The notes beneath the pieces are model-generated. The model was not told the origin of the DNA, did not search any database, and saw only the letters and a program-made list of their open reading frames with translations. A stretch of DNA of 50,419 bases from Candidatus Accumulibacter contiguus (lineage in GTDB: Bacteria > Pseudomonadota > Gammaproteobacteria > Burkholderiales > Rhodocyclaceae): the NCBI RefSeq assembly GCF_012940005.1, contig NZ_SPMX01000050.1:1-50419 (forward strand). The letters are read 5' to 3'. Positions 19,018-27,654 of the stretch are shown here, in pieces (the stretch's first letter is position 1; each line of letters opens with the position of its first letter). A program made the position numbers and the translations under genes.

Positions 19018-22000
19018 CCTGCCCTGCGGCTGTAGTGGAAACGGGTAAAGGATTCCGCCACTGCCGGGGGGCTGTAGTAGTAGCCCTGGATGGCATGGCA
19101 ACCGTGCGCTTCCAGATAATCGAGCTGGGCGATGGTCTCGACTCCTTCGGCGATGACTTCCATCTTCAGGCTGGTCGCCATGGCCACGATGGCATCGACG
19201 ATGGCGGCATCGTTACTGTCATTGGCAAGGTCGCGCACGAAGGAGCGGTCAATTTTCAGGCGCGTCACCGGAAATCGCTTCAGGTAGGCGAGACTCGAAT
19301 AGCCGGTGCCGAAATCGTCGATCGCCATTTTCACGCCTGCGGCGGCGAGTTGGTGCAAGACTGCCTTCGCCTGTTCGGGATCGATCATCAACATGCTCTC
19401 GGTCAATTCGAGTTCGAGGCTTGCCGGATCGATCCCGGAGGCGTGAATCATGGCCGAGATCCGCGCGCTCAAGTCCCGCTGCTGAAACTGCCGCGCCGAC
19501 AGATTGACGCTGATGCGCAGACCGGGATGTCCGCCAAGCTGCCAGCGCCTGGCCTGACGGCAGGCCTCGCCGAGCACCCATTCGCCGATCGGCACGATCA
19601 GCCCGGTCTCCTCGGCAATGGTGATGAAACGGTCGGGAGCGATCAGTCCCCGTTGCGGATGCTGCCAACGAATCAGCGCTTCCATGCCGATCACCTCGCC
19701 GCTGCGGCAATCGACCTGCGGCTGGTAATGAAGCAGGAACTCGCCGCGCTCGATCGCCAGACGCAGATCGTTCTCGATCGTGACCCGTTCCTGCACGCTC
19801 TGATTCATCGCCTGCGTGAAGAACTGGAAATTGTTGCGGCCTTGTTCCTTGGCGTGATACATCGCCGTGTCGGCATTGCGCAGCAGGGTTGCCGCGTCAT
19901 CGCCATCTTCCGGATAAACGCTGATGCCGATGCTCGGCGTCACATGCAGCGAGCTGCCTTCGAGCAAGTACGGCGCGGCAACGGCCTCCAGCACTTTCCT
20001 GGCGACCACGGCCACGCGCCTGACGGCCGCCAGCTCGGGGATGACGATGACGAACTCGTCGCCGCCCAGGCGCGCCACCGTCTCGGTCGAGCGCAATACT
20101 TCCGTCAGGCGCTGCGCGAGTTGCTCGAGCAGGCGGTCGCCGGTGTCGTGGCCGAGGGTGTCGTTGATCAGTTTGAAGTGGTCGAGATCGAGGAACAGCA
20201 CCGCCATGTGGTCGTCGTTGCGTTTCGACTTGGCGATGGCCTGACGAATCCGGTCGTCGAGCAGGGTGCGGTTCGGCAGCTTGGTCAGCGCATCGTGGTG
20301 GGCAAGGAAGTGAATATCCTGCTCCCACTGCTTGCGCTCGCTGATGTCGAAGAAAGTCCCGGTGTAATGCGTCACTTCGCCGCCCGCATTGCGAACGGCG
20401 GTGATGGTCAGCCACTCGGGGAAGATCTCGCCATTCTTGCGCCGGCTCCATACCTCACCGCGCCACACACCGACAGCAAGGATGTGTTCCCACATGGCTT
20501 GATAGAAGTCGGCATCGTGCCGCCCGGACGAGAAAATTCTCGGGGTTTGCCCGATCAGTTCATGCTCCGTATAACCCGAAAGGGCAAGCAGGGCCGGGTT
20601 GACCGAGAGAATCCGCTGCTCGGCGTCGGTGATGCAAATGCCTTCGGCGCTCGCCGAAAACACGGTCGCCGCCAGGCGTTGCGCTGCCTCGGCGCGGCGC
20701 TCCTCGCCAATGCGCCAGATTTCCTGGCTGATCAGTTGCAGGGTCTCGACCTCCAGCGGCGTGTAGGGTTCGGCCTTGTTGCCGATTCCGGCGATCAGCC
20801 GTACCTTGCCGTTGGCGATGACCGGCACGCTGACCAGGCGAAGCAGTGGCGAATGCCCTTGCGGCAGGCCGCGACGGCCCTCTGCTGACCCATAGTCGTT
20901 GCAGACCATCGGCTCGTGGTGGCGGACGACGTCGGCCCAAATACCGGCCTGGCTGATCGGATAGTGTTTCTCGAATGCCGCCGTACAGAATTCGTCGAGC
21001 GTGCGCCGCGACCACGCCGCAAACTCGATCATCTCCTGATCGTCGGCAACGAAATGGACGAAAGAGATTGCGCTGCCGGTCAGCCGCTCGGCAATTTCAA
21101 GACCGTACTGCATGAATTCGGCTTCTGTCATCCGCTCGGCGGCGCGCGGCATTTCGTGCAGCGCCGTGGCGCGCGCCGCCTGCAGGGCAAGCAACTCGTC
21201 CGCCCGTTGCTGTCTTTGTTCGGCACGCTGGCGCTCGGTAATGTCGGTCAGGATGCAGTGCGTCCGCGCCACACCCTGCCGATCGCAAGTAATTCGGCCG
21301 TTGATGAGCACGGTACGCGTTTCACCGTCCTTGCGCCGCAAGTCGAACAGCAGGCCTTCGATGTGGTCGGCAGCAACATTCGGAAAATTCCCGGCGAGCA
21401 CCGGCAGCGAGTGTTCCTCGATGAAATCGGTGATCGGACGCCCGAGCACCTCGTCACGCGTATAACCGCCAAGCAGGGCGAGCCATGCCTCATTGACATC
21501 AAGGATCGCCGCATGCATGTCCAGCGACTGGTAGGGCAGAGGCGCCATGCGGAACAGGCCTCGGTAACGCTCTTCCGACGCGGCGAGCTGCTCGGCGGCA
21601 GCGCGTTCGGCGGTGACATCGCGGGCAATGCCGGAAAAGCCGACGATGGCGGAGTTGCCATTGGTACCCGCACGCTCGGCGACAATGTTCCACTGCAGCA
21701 GGTGCACCGCACCATTGCGCGCAAACTGCCGAATCTCGAACTGCAAGGCCGGGTCATCGCCTTGCAGCCAGGTGGCGAAAGCCTGTCGAGTGCGCTCGCG
21801 ATCATCAGGGTGGACGAATTCAAAGGCAGACAGTCCGATACAGTCCGCGGCCGGCAGGCCGAAATAGGTCTCGGCCATGTAATTGACGAAGCTCAATCGC
21901 CCCTCATGATCGACACGGGTGATCAGGTCGCGGGTGGTCTCGACGACGCCGCGGTACTTGGCCTCGCTCTCGCGCAGCAGCGCTTCCCGTTCGAGCACGA

Positions 22001-23069
22001 CCTGGGCCATGCGGCGCATGCTTTGCGCCAGCTTTTCGATCTCGTCGGTGCCCGAGGGTGGAATCTGCGCGCGGTAATTGCCATCGGCCACCGCTTCCAG
22101 GTGCCTGGCGAACTGGCCAAGCCGCTGCGTCATCCGCCGGCTCGCCAGCACTGCCGCAATGACTGCCAGCAATAGCGCCAGCAGACTGCCGAAGGCCAGC
22201 GACCGCAGCGTCGAGTGGAACGTGGCAAAGGCCTGTTCGGTCGGCTGCGCGATCAGCGCCGTCCAGCCCGCCTCGTGGATCGGCGTACTGCTGCCGATGT
22301 AGTCGATGCCGTCCAGATGGAAACGCGCGGTTTGCAGCGAGGCCGCACCACTCCCACTCAGTGGCGGCAGGTGGCTGAGGTTTTCCTGACGCAGGGCACG
22401 CTCGGCGTCAGGATGTCCGACGACATTGCCGCGCCGGTCGACGATGACCGGCAGCACATCGGCAGCGCGGGCGAGCAATTCGGCAAAGCGCGAGACTTCC
22501 TGCAAATTGAGTTCGCCCACCAGGACGCCGTGCCTGGGTGCCGCAGTAGCCAATTCCGCTGTAATCGTCAATGGCAGGGCCAGCGCCACAACGATGTGTC
22601 CACCGGTCGACAAATAGGTATCGGACCACACTGGGCGCTGCTGCACACGTGCCGCGTGCACAAAGCGACGGCCAGAGAAATCGACGCCGAGCTGGTTGTC
22701 GCGCAAGGTACGGCGAGCCTTCGGCAAGCCGACTTCGAGAACCCGATCGGCACCATCGACGACGTAGATCGACTCGATGGCGCCATCTGCCTGGGCCAGG
22801 GTATCGAGCATGACGCGCAGTTGGGCTGTGTCCATCCTCGGCTGACTGCCGACATCGTCAGCCAGGAGGCCAAGATGAGAAGAAAATTCCGCGAGAAAAG
22901 CGTCGATCTGCGTCGCCGTCGTTGTGCCGAGCGCACGGATCTGGGCCTCCACACCAGCGTTGAGACGCGGCAGGAGAACGCCGAGCAGCACTGCGATGAG
23001 CGTCAGGATGGCCAGCGCGACCAGCGACGACAGTCCAAGCGACAACCAGAATCGTAGCGAACGTGACAT
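19014..23069 (-). CDS. Multi-sensor diguanylate cyclase/phosphodiesterase (Cache-HAMP-PAS-GAF-GGDEF-EAL)
   Basis: A 1351-residue membrane protein that should make and/or degrade cyclic di-GMP. Order: TM1 (about 8-33), a periplasmic double-Cache domain (about 40-280), TM2 (about 287-307), HAMP (about 308-360), two PAS domains (about 375-490 and 500-620), GAF (about 650-790), PAS (about 800-915), GGDEF (RLGGDEF at 1000-1006) and EAL (EAL at 1130-1132). The GGDEF signature, the EAL motif, DDFGTGYSSL and EGVET are all intact, so both activities are possible. It begins 33 bp after the stop of a ligand-binding lipoprotein gene on the same strand. That protein may deliver a ligand to the Cache domain, which is inference. 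Confidence 0.95.
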   Translation of the reverse strand: MSRSLRFWLSLGLSSLVALAILTLIAVLLGVLLPRLNAGVEAQIRALGTTTATQIDAFLAEFSSHLGLLADDVGSQPRMDTAQLRVMLDTLAQADGAIESIYVVDGADRVLEVGLPKARRTLRDNQLGVDFSGRRFVHAARVQQRPVWSDTYLSTGGHIVVALALPLTITAELATAAPRHGVLVGELNLQEVSRFAELLARAADVLPVIVDRRGNVVGHPDAERALRQENLSHLPPLSGSGAASLQTARFHLDGIDYIGSSTPIHEAGWTALIAQPTEQAFATFHSTLRSLAFGSLLALLLAVIAAVLASRRMTQRLGQFARHLEAVADGNYRAQIPPSGTDEIEKLAQSMRRMAQVVLEREALLRESEAKYRGVVETTRDLITRVDHEGRLSFVNYMAETYFGLPAADCIGLSAFEFVHPDDRERTRQAFATWLQGDDPALQFEIRQFARNGAVHLLQWNIVAERAGTNGNSAIVGFSGIARDVTAERAAAEQLAASEERYRGLFRMAPLPYQSLDMHAAILDVNEAWLALLGGYTRDEVLGRPITDFIEEHSLPVLAGNFPNVAADHIEGLLFDLRRKDGETRTVLINGRITCDRQGVARTHCILTDITERQRAEQRQQRADELLALQAARATALHEMPRAAERMTEAEFMQYGLEIAERLTGSAISFVHFVADDQEMIEFAAWSRRTLDEFCTAAFEKHYPISQAGIWADVVRHHEPMVCNDYGSAEGRRGLPQGHSPLLRLVSVPVIANGKVRLIAGIGNKAEPYTPLEVETLQLISQEIWRIGEERRAEAAQRLAATVFSASAEGICITDAEQRILSVNPALLALSGYTEHELIGQTPRIFSSGRHDADFYQAMWEHILAVGVWRGEVWSRRKNGEIFPEWLTITAVRNAGGEVTHYTGTFFDISERKQWEQDIHFLAHHDALTKLPNRTLLDDRIRQAIAKSKRNDDHMAVLFLDLDHFKLINDTLGHDTGDRLLEQLAQRLTEVLRSTETVARLGGDEFVIVIPELAAVRRVAVVARKVLEAVAAPYLLEGSSLHVTPSIGISVYPEDGDDAATLLRNADTAMYHAKEQGRNNFQFFTQAMNQSVQERVTIENDLRLAIERGEFLLHYQPQVDCRSGEVIGMEALIRWQHPQRGLIAPDRFITIAEETGLIVPIGEWVLGEACRQARRWQLGGHPGLRISVNLSARQFQQRDLSARISAMIHASGIDPASLELELTESMLMIDPEQAKAVLHQLAAAGVKMAIDDFGTGYSSLAYLKRFPVTRLKIDRSFVRDLANDSNDAAIVDAIVAMATSLKMEVIAEGVETIAQLDYLEAHGCHAIQGYYYSPPAVAESFTRFHYSRRAG

Positions 23070-23102
23070 TATTGCCGTGGTCTCGTCGTTCCTGGAGGTT
23101 GG

Positions 23103-24233
23103 TCAATGCAGGCGCACGAAGGTGCCATCACGGATGGTAGTCAGATAGGTCTCGCGTGCCGCGTCGCCGGTGGCGTCGAAACGTATCTCCGACTGCGCGC
23201 CGGAAAACACGCCGCGCGCAAGAATGACCTGCTTCAGGGTCTGGCCGGGCTGTTTGGCCGCAAGCGCGTCGAGCACCACATTCGCCGCGTCGAAGGCGGT
23301 GAGGCCGCCAAATCCCGGCTCCTGGCCGAAGCGCTCGACGTAGCGCCTGCGAAAGGCCACATAAGCGGGCTGTGTGCTGTCGCGATCGACAAATTGTGCG
23401 ATCACGACGCCTTCGACCGCCTTGCCACCCAGCTCGACCAGCCGTTCGGTGGCAGCCCACTCCGAGGTGCCGATGCGCACGACGGCATCGCGCTTGCGGA
23501 GCTGCTGCGCGAGCAGGGCGGCATCGACCGAATTGGCCAGGATCAGCACAGCGTCCGGTTTCGCCCTGAGAAGACCCTCCGCCAGGTCAGCAAACGAGGT
23601 TTCCTTGCCGGAACTGAAGGGAACGGTGATGCCGAGCGTGCCACCGGCCGATTCGAAGGCGTGGCGATAGTCGGCCAGCCAGCCCTCGGTATAGGCCCGA
23701 TTGTTCAGATCATAGGCGGCTGCGACACGGCGTAGCCCCAATCGATCGAAGTGATAAGCGGCGCTGACACGCGCGTATTCGGCGGTCGAAGCGATGACCC
23801 GCAGGAAATGATCGTCGATCCCGGTCAGCGTCGTTGTCGTCACTGTCGGGCTGAGCATCACCAGTTCGGCCTCGTTGACCAGCGGCACTGTAGCCACCGC
23901 CATGGCGCTGGTCATCGGCCCGATGATCGCCTCGACCTTGCGCTCCAATAGCCGGCCAACGGCTTTTCTGGCGAGATCCGGGTCCTGCTTGTCATCCTCG
24001 ACAATCAGTTCGACCGCCCGGCCGTTTACACCGCCGCTGCTGTTGCGCATTTCGACGGCCAGCGTCGCGCCATTGCGACCGGCAATTCCCAGGTCGGCCA
24101 CCCGGCCCGAAATACCGCCGAGGAAGCCCAGGCGCAGCGGCTCCGGCGGTGCACAGCCAAGCAACGCGCCACAAATCGCAAACCGGGCGACAAGCCATTG
24201 CCACTTGCGTGGAAGCGAACTCTCTCCAGCCAA
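23103..24233 (-). CDS. ABC-type branched-chain amino acid binding-protein family lipoprotein
   Basis: A type I periplasmic binding protein of the LivJ/LivK class (Peripla_BP_6): LRLGFLGGISGRVADLGIAGRNGATLAVE, then IIGPMTSAMAVATVPLVNEAELVMLSP, then LTAFDAANVVLDAL. The proposed start is a TTG at 24233 with GAGAGG upstream, giving 376 residues with a signal peptide ending at a lipobox (LLGC, Cys27). The open frame continues to another TTG at 24449, but that extension is not signal-like. No permease or ATPase genes lie nearby. It precedes the GGDEF/EAL sensor gene by 33 bp, so it more likely acts as a ligand sensor than in transport. The ligand is unknown. Confidence 0.85.
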   Translation of the reverse strand: MAGESSLPRKWQWLVARFAICGALLGCAPPEPLRLGFLGGISGRVADLGIAGRNGATLAVEMRNSSGGVNGRAVELIVEDDKQDPDLARKAVGRLLERKVEAIIGPMTSAMAVATVPLVNEAELVMLSPTVTTTTLTGIDDHFLRVIASTAEYARVSAAYHFDRLGLRRVAAAYDLNNRAYTEGWLADYRHAFESAGGTLGITVPFSSGKETSFADLAEGLLRAKPDAVLILANSVDAALLAQQLRKRDAVVRIGTSEWAATERLVELGGKAVEGVVIAQFVDRDSTQPAYVAFRRRYVERFGQEPGFGGLTAFDAANVVLDALAAKQPGQTLKQVILARGVFSGAQSEIRFDATGDAARETYLTTIRDGTFVRLH

Positions 24234-24502
24234 GGATCGATCCTCTCGACATCCGTCGAAAAAAGACACGTCAGCGCTAACGACGCGCTGCACGCCGCAA
24301 ACAGATAGTCTGATGTAATCCAGGGCATTATGCAGAATGTCGAGTTCACTGTCCAAAAAAAGGTGCGAATGAACACGAATTATCGATGGATGGTTGAAAA
24401 AGTCTCGCCCTGAGCCGAGAATCGATACTTTCACCTTTTCGCTGCCCAATCCCTCGCCGCAAGCATGACCAGCTCATCATTGATCCACATCGGGAGAATT
24501 TC

Positions 24503-25389
24503 ATGCCGCGCACCCTGCAGAGCAAACTTGTCGCTTTCGTCGTCGGGCTGATCGCCAGCGCTGTCCTCCTCCTCGGTGTCCTTTTCTACCAGCAGTTGCG
24601 AGGCCAGTTGCTGGAAGGAATAGAGAATGAAATCCGGAGCGCCGCTACCGCTTACTCGCTGGCCATTGGCGAATGGATGGCCGCCAAGGTTCAGTTGCTG
24701 AAGGCGATCAAGCCGGTGATCGGAACACCGGAGGCAAAAAGCGTTTTCGTGCTGGCCAAAGCGGCTGGCGGCTTTGACACTGTCTACGCTGGCTACCCCG
24801 ATAAGCGCGCACTCTTCTCCGAGTCACAAAACCTTCCCGCGGACTGGGATCCCACCAGCCGCCCCTGGTACAAGGAAGCCGAGCTGGCTGGCGAAGCACG
24901 CATCGTCATTACCAAACCCTACGCGGATGCCGGAACCAAGAAACTGGTGATCTCGATTTCGTCTCTGGTCAAGGATGGTGGCAACACCGTCGGCGTTGCC
25001 GCCGCCGACCTCTTCATCGATCGAATCGTCAGCGAAGTGCTGGCGCTCAAACTGGCCGGTAACGGTTTTGGTTTTCTGCTGCACAAGGACGGCACCGTAC
25101 TCGCGCACCCGCTCAAGGAAGCCGTGATGAAACCGGTGACCGAGCAGGTTCCGGAGCTGAGCAGCGACCGCATCGGGCACGCCGCGAGCGAGGGGAAAAT
25201 GTTTTCCGTCCAGCGTAACGACGGTGACCGGCTGCTCTTTCTTGCGCCAATCAAAGGTACCGATTGGCTGCTCGGCATCTCGCTGGAAAATCCGAAGACG
25301 CGGCGATCCAGGAAGCGCGCGTCACCATCTCGTCTTTGTCCAACAACGTGAAGAACACACAGCGGCTTCTCGAAGACTTTCGGGGGTGA
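24503..25389 (+). pseudogene. Methyl-accepting chemotaxis receptor lacking its signalling domain
   Basis: The N-terminus has TM1 (about 8-30) and a complete double-Cache sensor (DWDPTSRPWYKEA, TKPYADAGTKKLVISIS, VAAADLFIDRI). After DWLLGISLEN, where TM2, HAMP and the MCP signalling helices should follow, the frame runs into noise and stops at 25351. In the shifted frame the DNA directly continues with EDAAIQEARVTISSLSNNV, KNTQRLLEDFRG and a stop at 25389, which looks like the extreme C-terminal tail of a chemoreceptor. So about 300 codons seem to have been deleted together with a frame change. The product, if made, would have one membrane anchor and no CheA-binding region. It faces the ligand-binding lipoprotein gene divergently. 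Confidence 0.6.
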
Positions 25390-25415
25390 TGCCCACCGCC
25401 GTAGAAGGAATGATC

Positions 25416-25757
25416 ATGAGCAAATCTGTCCAGCCCTCGCTTCGCTTCTTCTATCCGGAAGCCCTGCACATACGCACCCTGCAATTCCTGGATACTCTCG
25501 AACAGGCCGAAGATCCGACCAGGCATGCAAATGCCCTGGGGGATCTGGTGGTCGAGTTGACCGATATCGGCATGGATTACTACTTCCTCAAGCCGCTCGA
25601 GCAAGCCGGGGTGGGCTTTGTCCTCCGACAGTCGGCAAATCTCGGGATGGCCGGCGCAGTCCGGGTCATCGGCCCGGTGATTCGCAAGATCATCGCGCGT
25701 CTGGATCACAGCCAGTTGCTGACCATCAGCGCGTATCTCCGGCAACTCATGCGTTGA
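25416..25757 (+). CDS. Conserved helical protein of unknown function
   Basis: A 113-residue soluble, mostly alpha-helical protein (YPEALHIRTLQFLDTLEQAED, LVVELTDIGMDYYFLKPLEQ, ITAYLRQL-like C-terminus). The start at 25416 (MSKSVQPS) is preferred because AAGGA lies 6 bp upstream; the frame is open further up, into the chemoreceptor tail. It follows that broken receptor by 26 bp, so it may have been co-transcribed with it. I do not recognise a domain. Confidence 0.7.
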   Translation: MSKSVQPSLRFFYPEALHIRTLQFLDTLEQAEDPTRHANALGDLVVELTDIGMDYYFLKPLEQAGVGFVLRQSANLGMAGAVRVIGPVIRKIIARLDHSQLLTISAYLRQLMR

Positions 25758-25819
25758 CTGTGCGTGATGATGAACCGATGTGACCTTCCCCGGCGGTACA
25801 ATGCCGGAGAGCAGACGAC

Positions 25820-27004
25820 ATGATCAGTTCTCCCCTTCTTCACGACTCCAGGGCGGCTTGGTTGTTGGCGGGCGTGGAGTTCTTCTTCTCCTTGAGTTGG
25901 GTGGTTTACGTCATCTTTCTTCCCGAGCTGCTGACGCGCGGCGGCATCGACCAACGCTATGTGCCGTGGTTCCTGGCCGCTGACCAACTGGTATTTGCGC
26001 TGTCCGACTGGTCGGTCGGCGTCGCGCTTGACCGCGCCCGCGCAGCGTTGCGCAGGATCGGGCCATTGCTGGTGCTGCTGTCGACGCTTTCGGCGCTGGC
26101 CATGTGGCTGCTGCCCTTACTGGCCGGGATGCCGATGCTCTTCCTGCTGATGACTACCTTGTGGGTGGCCACTTCGTCGGCCTTGCGTGCGCCGCCCTAC
26201 GTTCTTCTCTCCCGTTACGCCGGACGTTCTTCGATCCCGCGTCTGGCAGGTATCCAACTGCTTGGTCTGGCGATCGCTTCGTCGCTGGCGCCGTATCTGG
26301 CGATCGTGCTCAAGGGTGTCGATGCCGCGCTGCCGTTCCTGCTCAGCGCGCTGGCAGTGGGTTTTTCAGCGCTGGCGCTGGCATATGTCGAACGTTCCCT
26401 GCCTGCCGCCCAGTCAGTTGTCACTTCTGCCAAGGCGAATGCAGTGGGCCGCTCGGGCAACGCCTCCTGGGGCTACCTGCTGCTCGTCGCCTGGTTGCTC
26501 GCTGTCGGCCAGCAGTGGCATACGGCGGTCAACTCGGCGCCGCAGTTCAAGCGGCTCGCGGATCCGGCACTGCTTCCCTGGCTGATGCCCATCTTCTGGG
26601 TCGGTTTCAGCTTCGGTCTGTTGCTCGTCGAGCGCGTGCTCCGCGCGTGCGGCGTCTGGCTGCTCCTGCAACTGGCCTGTGCAGCAGGTGCGCTGGCGCT
26701 CACTGGAACGGTAATGGCCGGCTCATTGACCGTGCTGGCATCGAGCCAGTTCGCTGCCGGGGTGTTCTGGGGTTTCATCCTCTGTGCCTCGATCGGCCTG
26801 GCGACCGAATGCGGTCAGCCGCTGCAGACTGGCCGCAATACCGGCGCGCTGATGGCGACACTGGCCGTCGCGGCAATGTCGCGCCTTGGTCTGGCGGCCT
26901 CTGGCGGGTTGGGCTTCGCCACTGTCGACGCGTTCTTGCCGGTGGCCGCATGGTGTGTGGCGCTGCTGTTCCTGCTGCGCCTCAGGTCGCTGGAGTCGAC
27001 GTGA
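25820..27004 (+). CDS. Major facilitator superfamily-like transporter
   Basis: A 394-residue integral membrane protein with about twelve hydrophobic segments and short loops, the size and pattern of an MFS permease. The loop after TM2 (SDWSVGVALDRARAALRRIGP) resembles the MFS GxxxDrxGrR motif. The substrate cannot be told from the sequence. GGAGA lies upstream of the ATG. A short gene for a cytochrome c follows after 164 bp, and that gap holds no other gene. Confidence 0.8.
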   Translation: MISSPLLHDSRAAWLLAGVEFFFSLSWVVYVIFLPELLTRGGIDQRYVPWFLAADQLVFALSDWSVGVALDRARAALRRIGPLLVLLSTLSALAMWLLPLLAGMPMLFLLMTTLWVATSSALRAPPYVLLSRYAGRSSIPRLAGIQLLGLAIASSLAPYLAIVLKGVDAALPFLLSALAVGFSALALAYVERSLPAAQSVVTSAKANAVGRSGNASWGYLLLVAWLLAVGQQWHTAVNSAPQFKRLADPALLPWLMPIFWVGFSFGLLLVERVLRACGVWLLLQLACAAGALALTGTVMAGSLTVLASSQFAAGVFWGFILCASIGLATECGQPLQTGRNTGALMATLAVAAMSRLGLAASGGLGFATVDAFLPVAAWCVALLFLLRLRSLEST

Positions 27005-27168
27005 GATCGCAACCGCCGTCAGCGAAGTCTTCCCGGAAGATACAAACCGACGAGGATCGCGTGCAAGAAATCGTCGAAAGGCATGCGCAACCGAGCCGGT
27101 CTATGGCAAAAGCATATTCAGGGCGAGCGGCTACTCTTTTAGCATTGATTGGAACGACAGGAGGCATG

Positions 27169-27465
27169 ATGTTTCGGAAATGGATACCCACGGTGTGCTT
27201 CGCCTTGTTCGGGAGTATCGCCGACGTCGGCGCCCAGGCATTGCCAGCCCCGACACGCGGCGAGCTGTTGTACTCGACACATTGCATCGCCTGCCACGAC
27301 ACACAAATTCATTGGCGAGACAAGAAACTGGTGACCGACTGGAAGAGTCTGCAGAAAGAAGTACGCCGCTGGCAGGAGCTTGCGGGGCTTGGCTGGAGCA
27401 ATGAAGAAATTGCGCAGGTTGCGCAATATCTGAATCAACGTCTCTACCACCTGACGCCGGACTAA
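27169..27465 (+). CDS. Small periplasmic monohaem cytochrome c
   Basis: A 98-residue protein with a signal peptide (MFRKWIPTVCFALFGSIADVGAQA) and one haem-binding motif CIACH shortly after cleavage. The remaining 60 residues are short for class I cytochromes and hold no clear Met ligand in the usual place; WSNEEIAQVAQYLNQRLY is the typical C-terminal helix. ACAGGAGG precedes ATG 27169 at good spacing, and ATG 27166 is too close. It would carry electrons in the periplasm, partner unknown. Its TAA forms the first bases of alpha repeat copy B. Confidence 0.85.
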   Translation: MFRKWIPTVCFALFGSIADVGAQALPAPTRGELLYSTHCIACHDTQIHWRDKKLVTDWKSLQKEVRRWQELAGLGWSNEEIAQVAQYLNQRLYHLTPD

Positions 27466-27576
27466 CGGTCATGACTTTTCCAGGCACCCCCGATCATGAA
27501 GTCATGACCGTTTCCCTCTCCCCCTCCCGAGGGGGAGGGGAGATTCCTCAGTCGCGTTCGCGACTTTCACATTAAG
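27464..27576. repeat. Dispersed intergenic repeat, copy B (alpha-beta order)
   Basis: Module alpha (27464-27512) is a long imperfect palindrome: aacggtcatgact at its start pairs with agtcatgaccgtt at its end. Module beta (27513-27576) has a GC-rich hairpin (ccctccc/gggaggg-type) and agtcgcgttcgcgact, ending cacattaa. Copy A at 1-102 has the same modules in the other order. It could act as a bidirectional terminator between the cytochrome gene and the dynamin-like gene. Confidence 0.8.
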
Positions 27577-27654
27577 GGGGTTGGCAATCGCCGCGCCCAC
27601 AACCATCCGCCAGGGTGAGCGGCCATCGTTTTTCAGGCGGCCAAGGTCGCTGCT

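Noticed and set aside
19035-20888. 617-codon plus-strand frame
   Set aside because: Shadow of the GGDEF/EAL gene, whose motifs are intact on the minus strand.
20916-22175. 419-codon plus-strand frame
   Set aside because: Also antisense to the same sensor gene; no protein family features.
26104-27168. Upstream part of a long plus-strand frame that ends in the cytochrome gene
   Set aside because: It overlaps the MFS gene in another frame and is not protein-like; only the last 98 codons with signal peptide and CxxCH are real.
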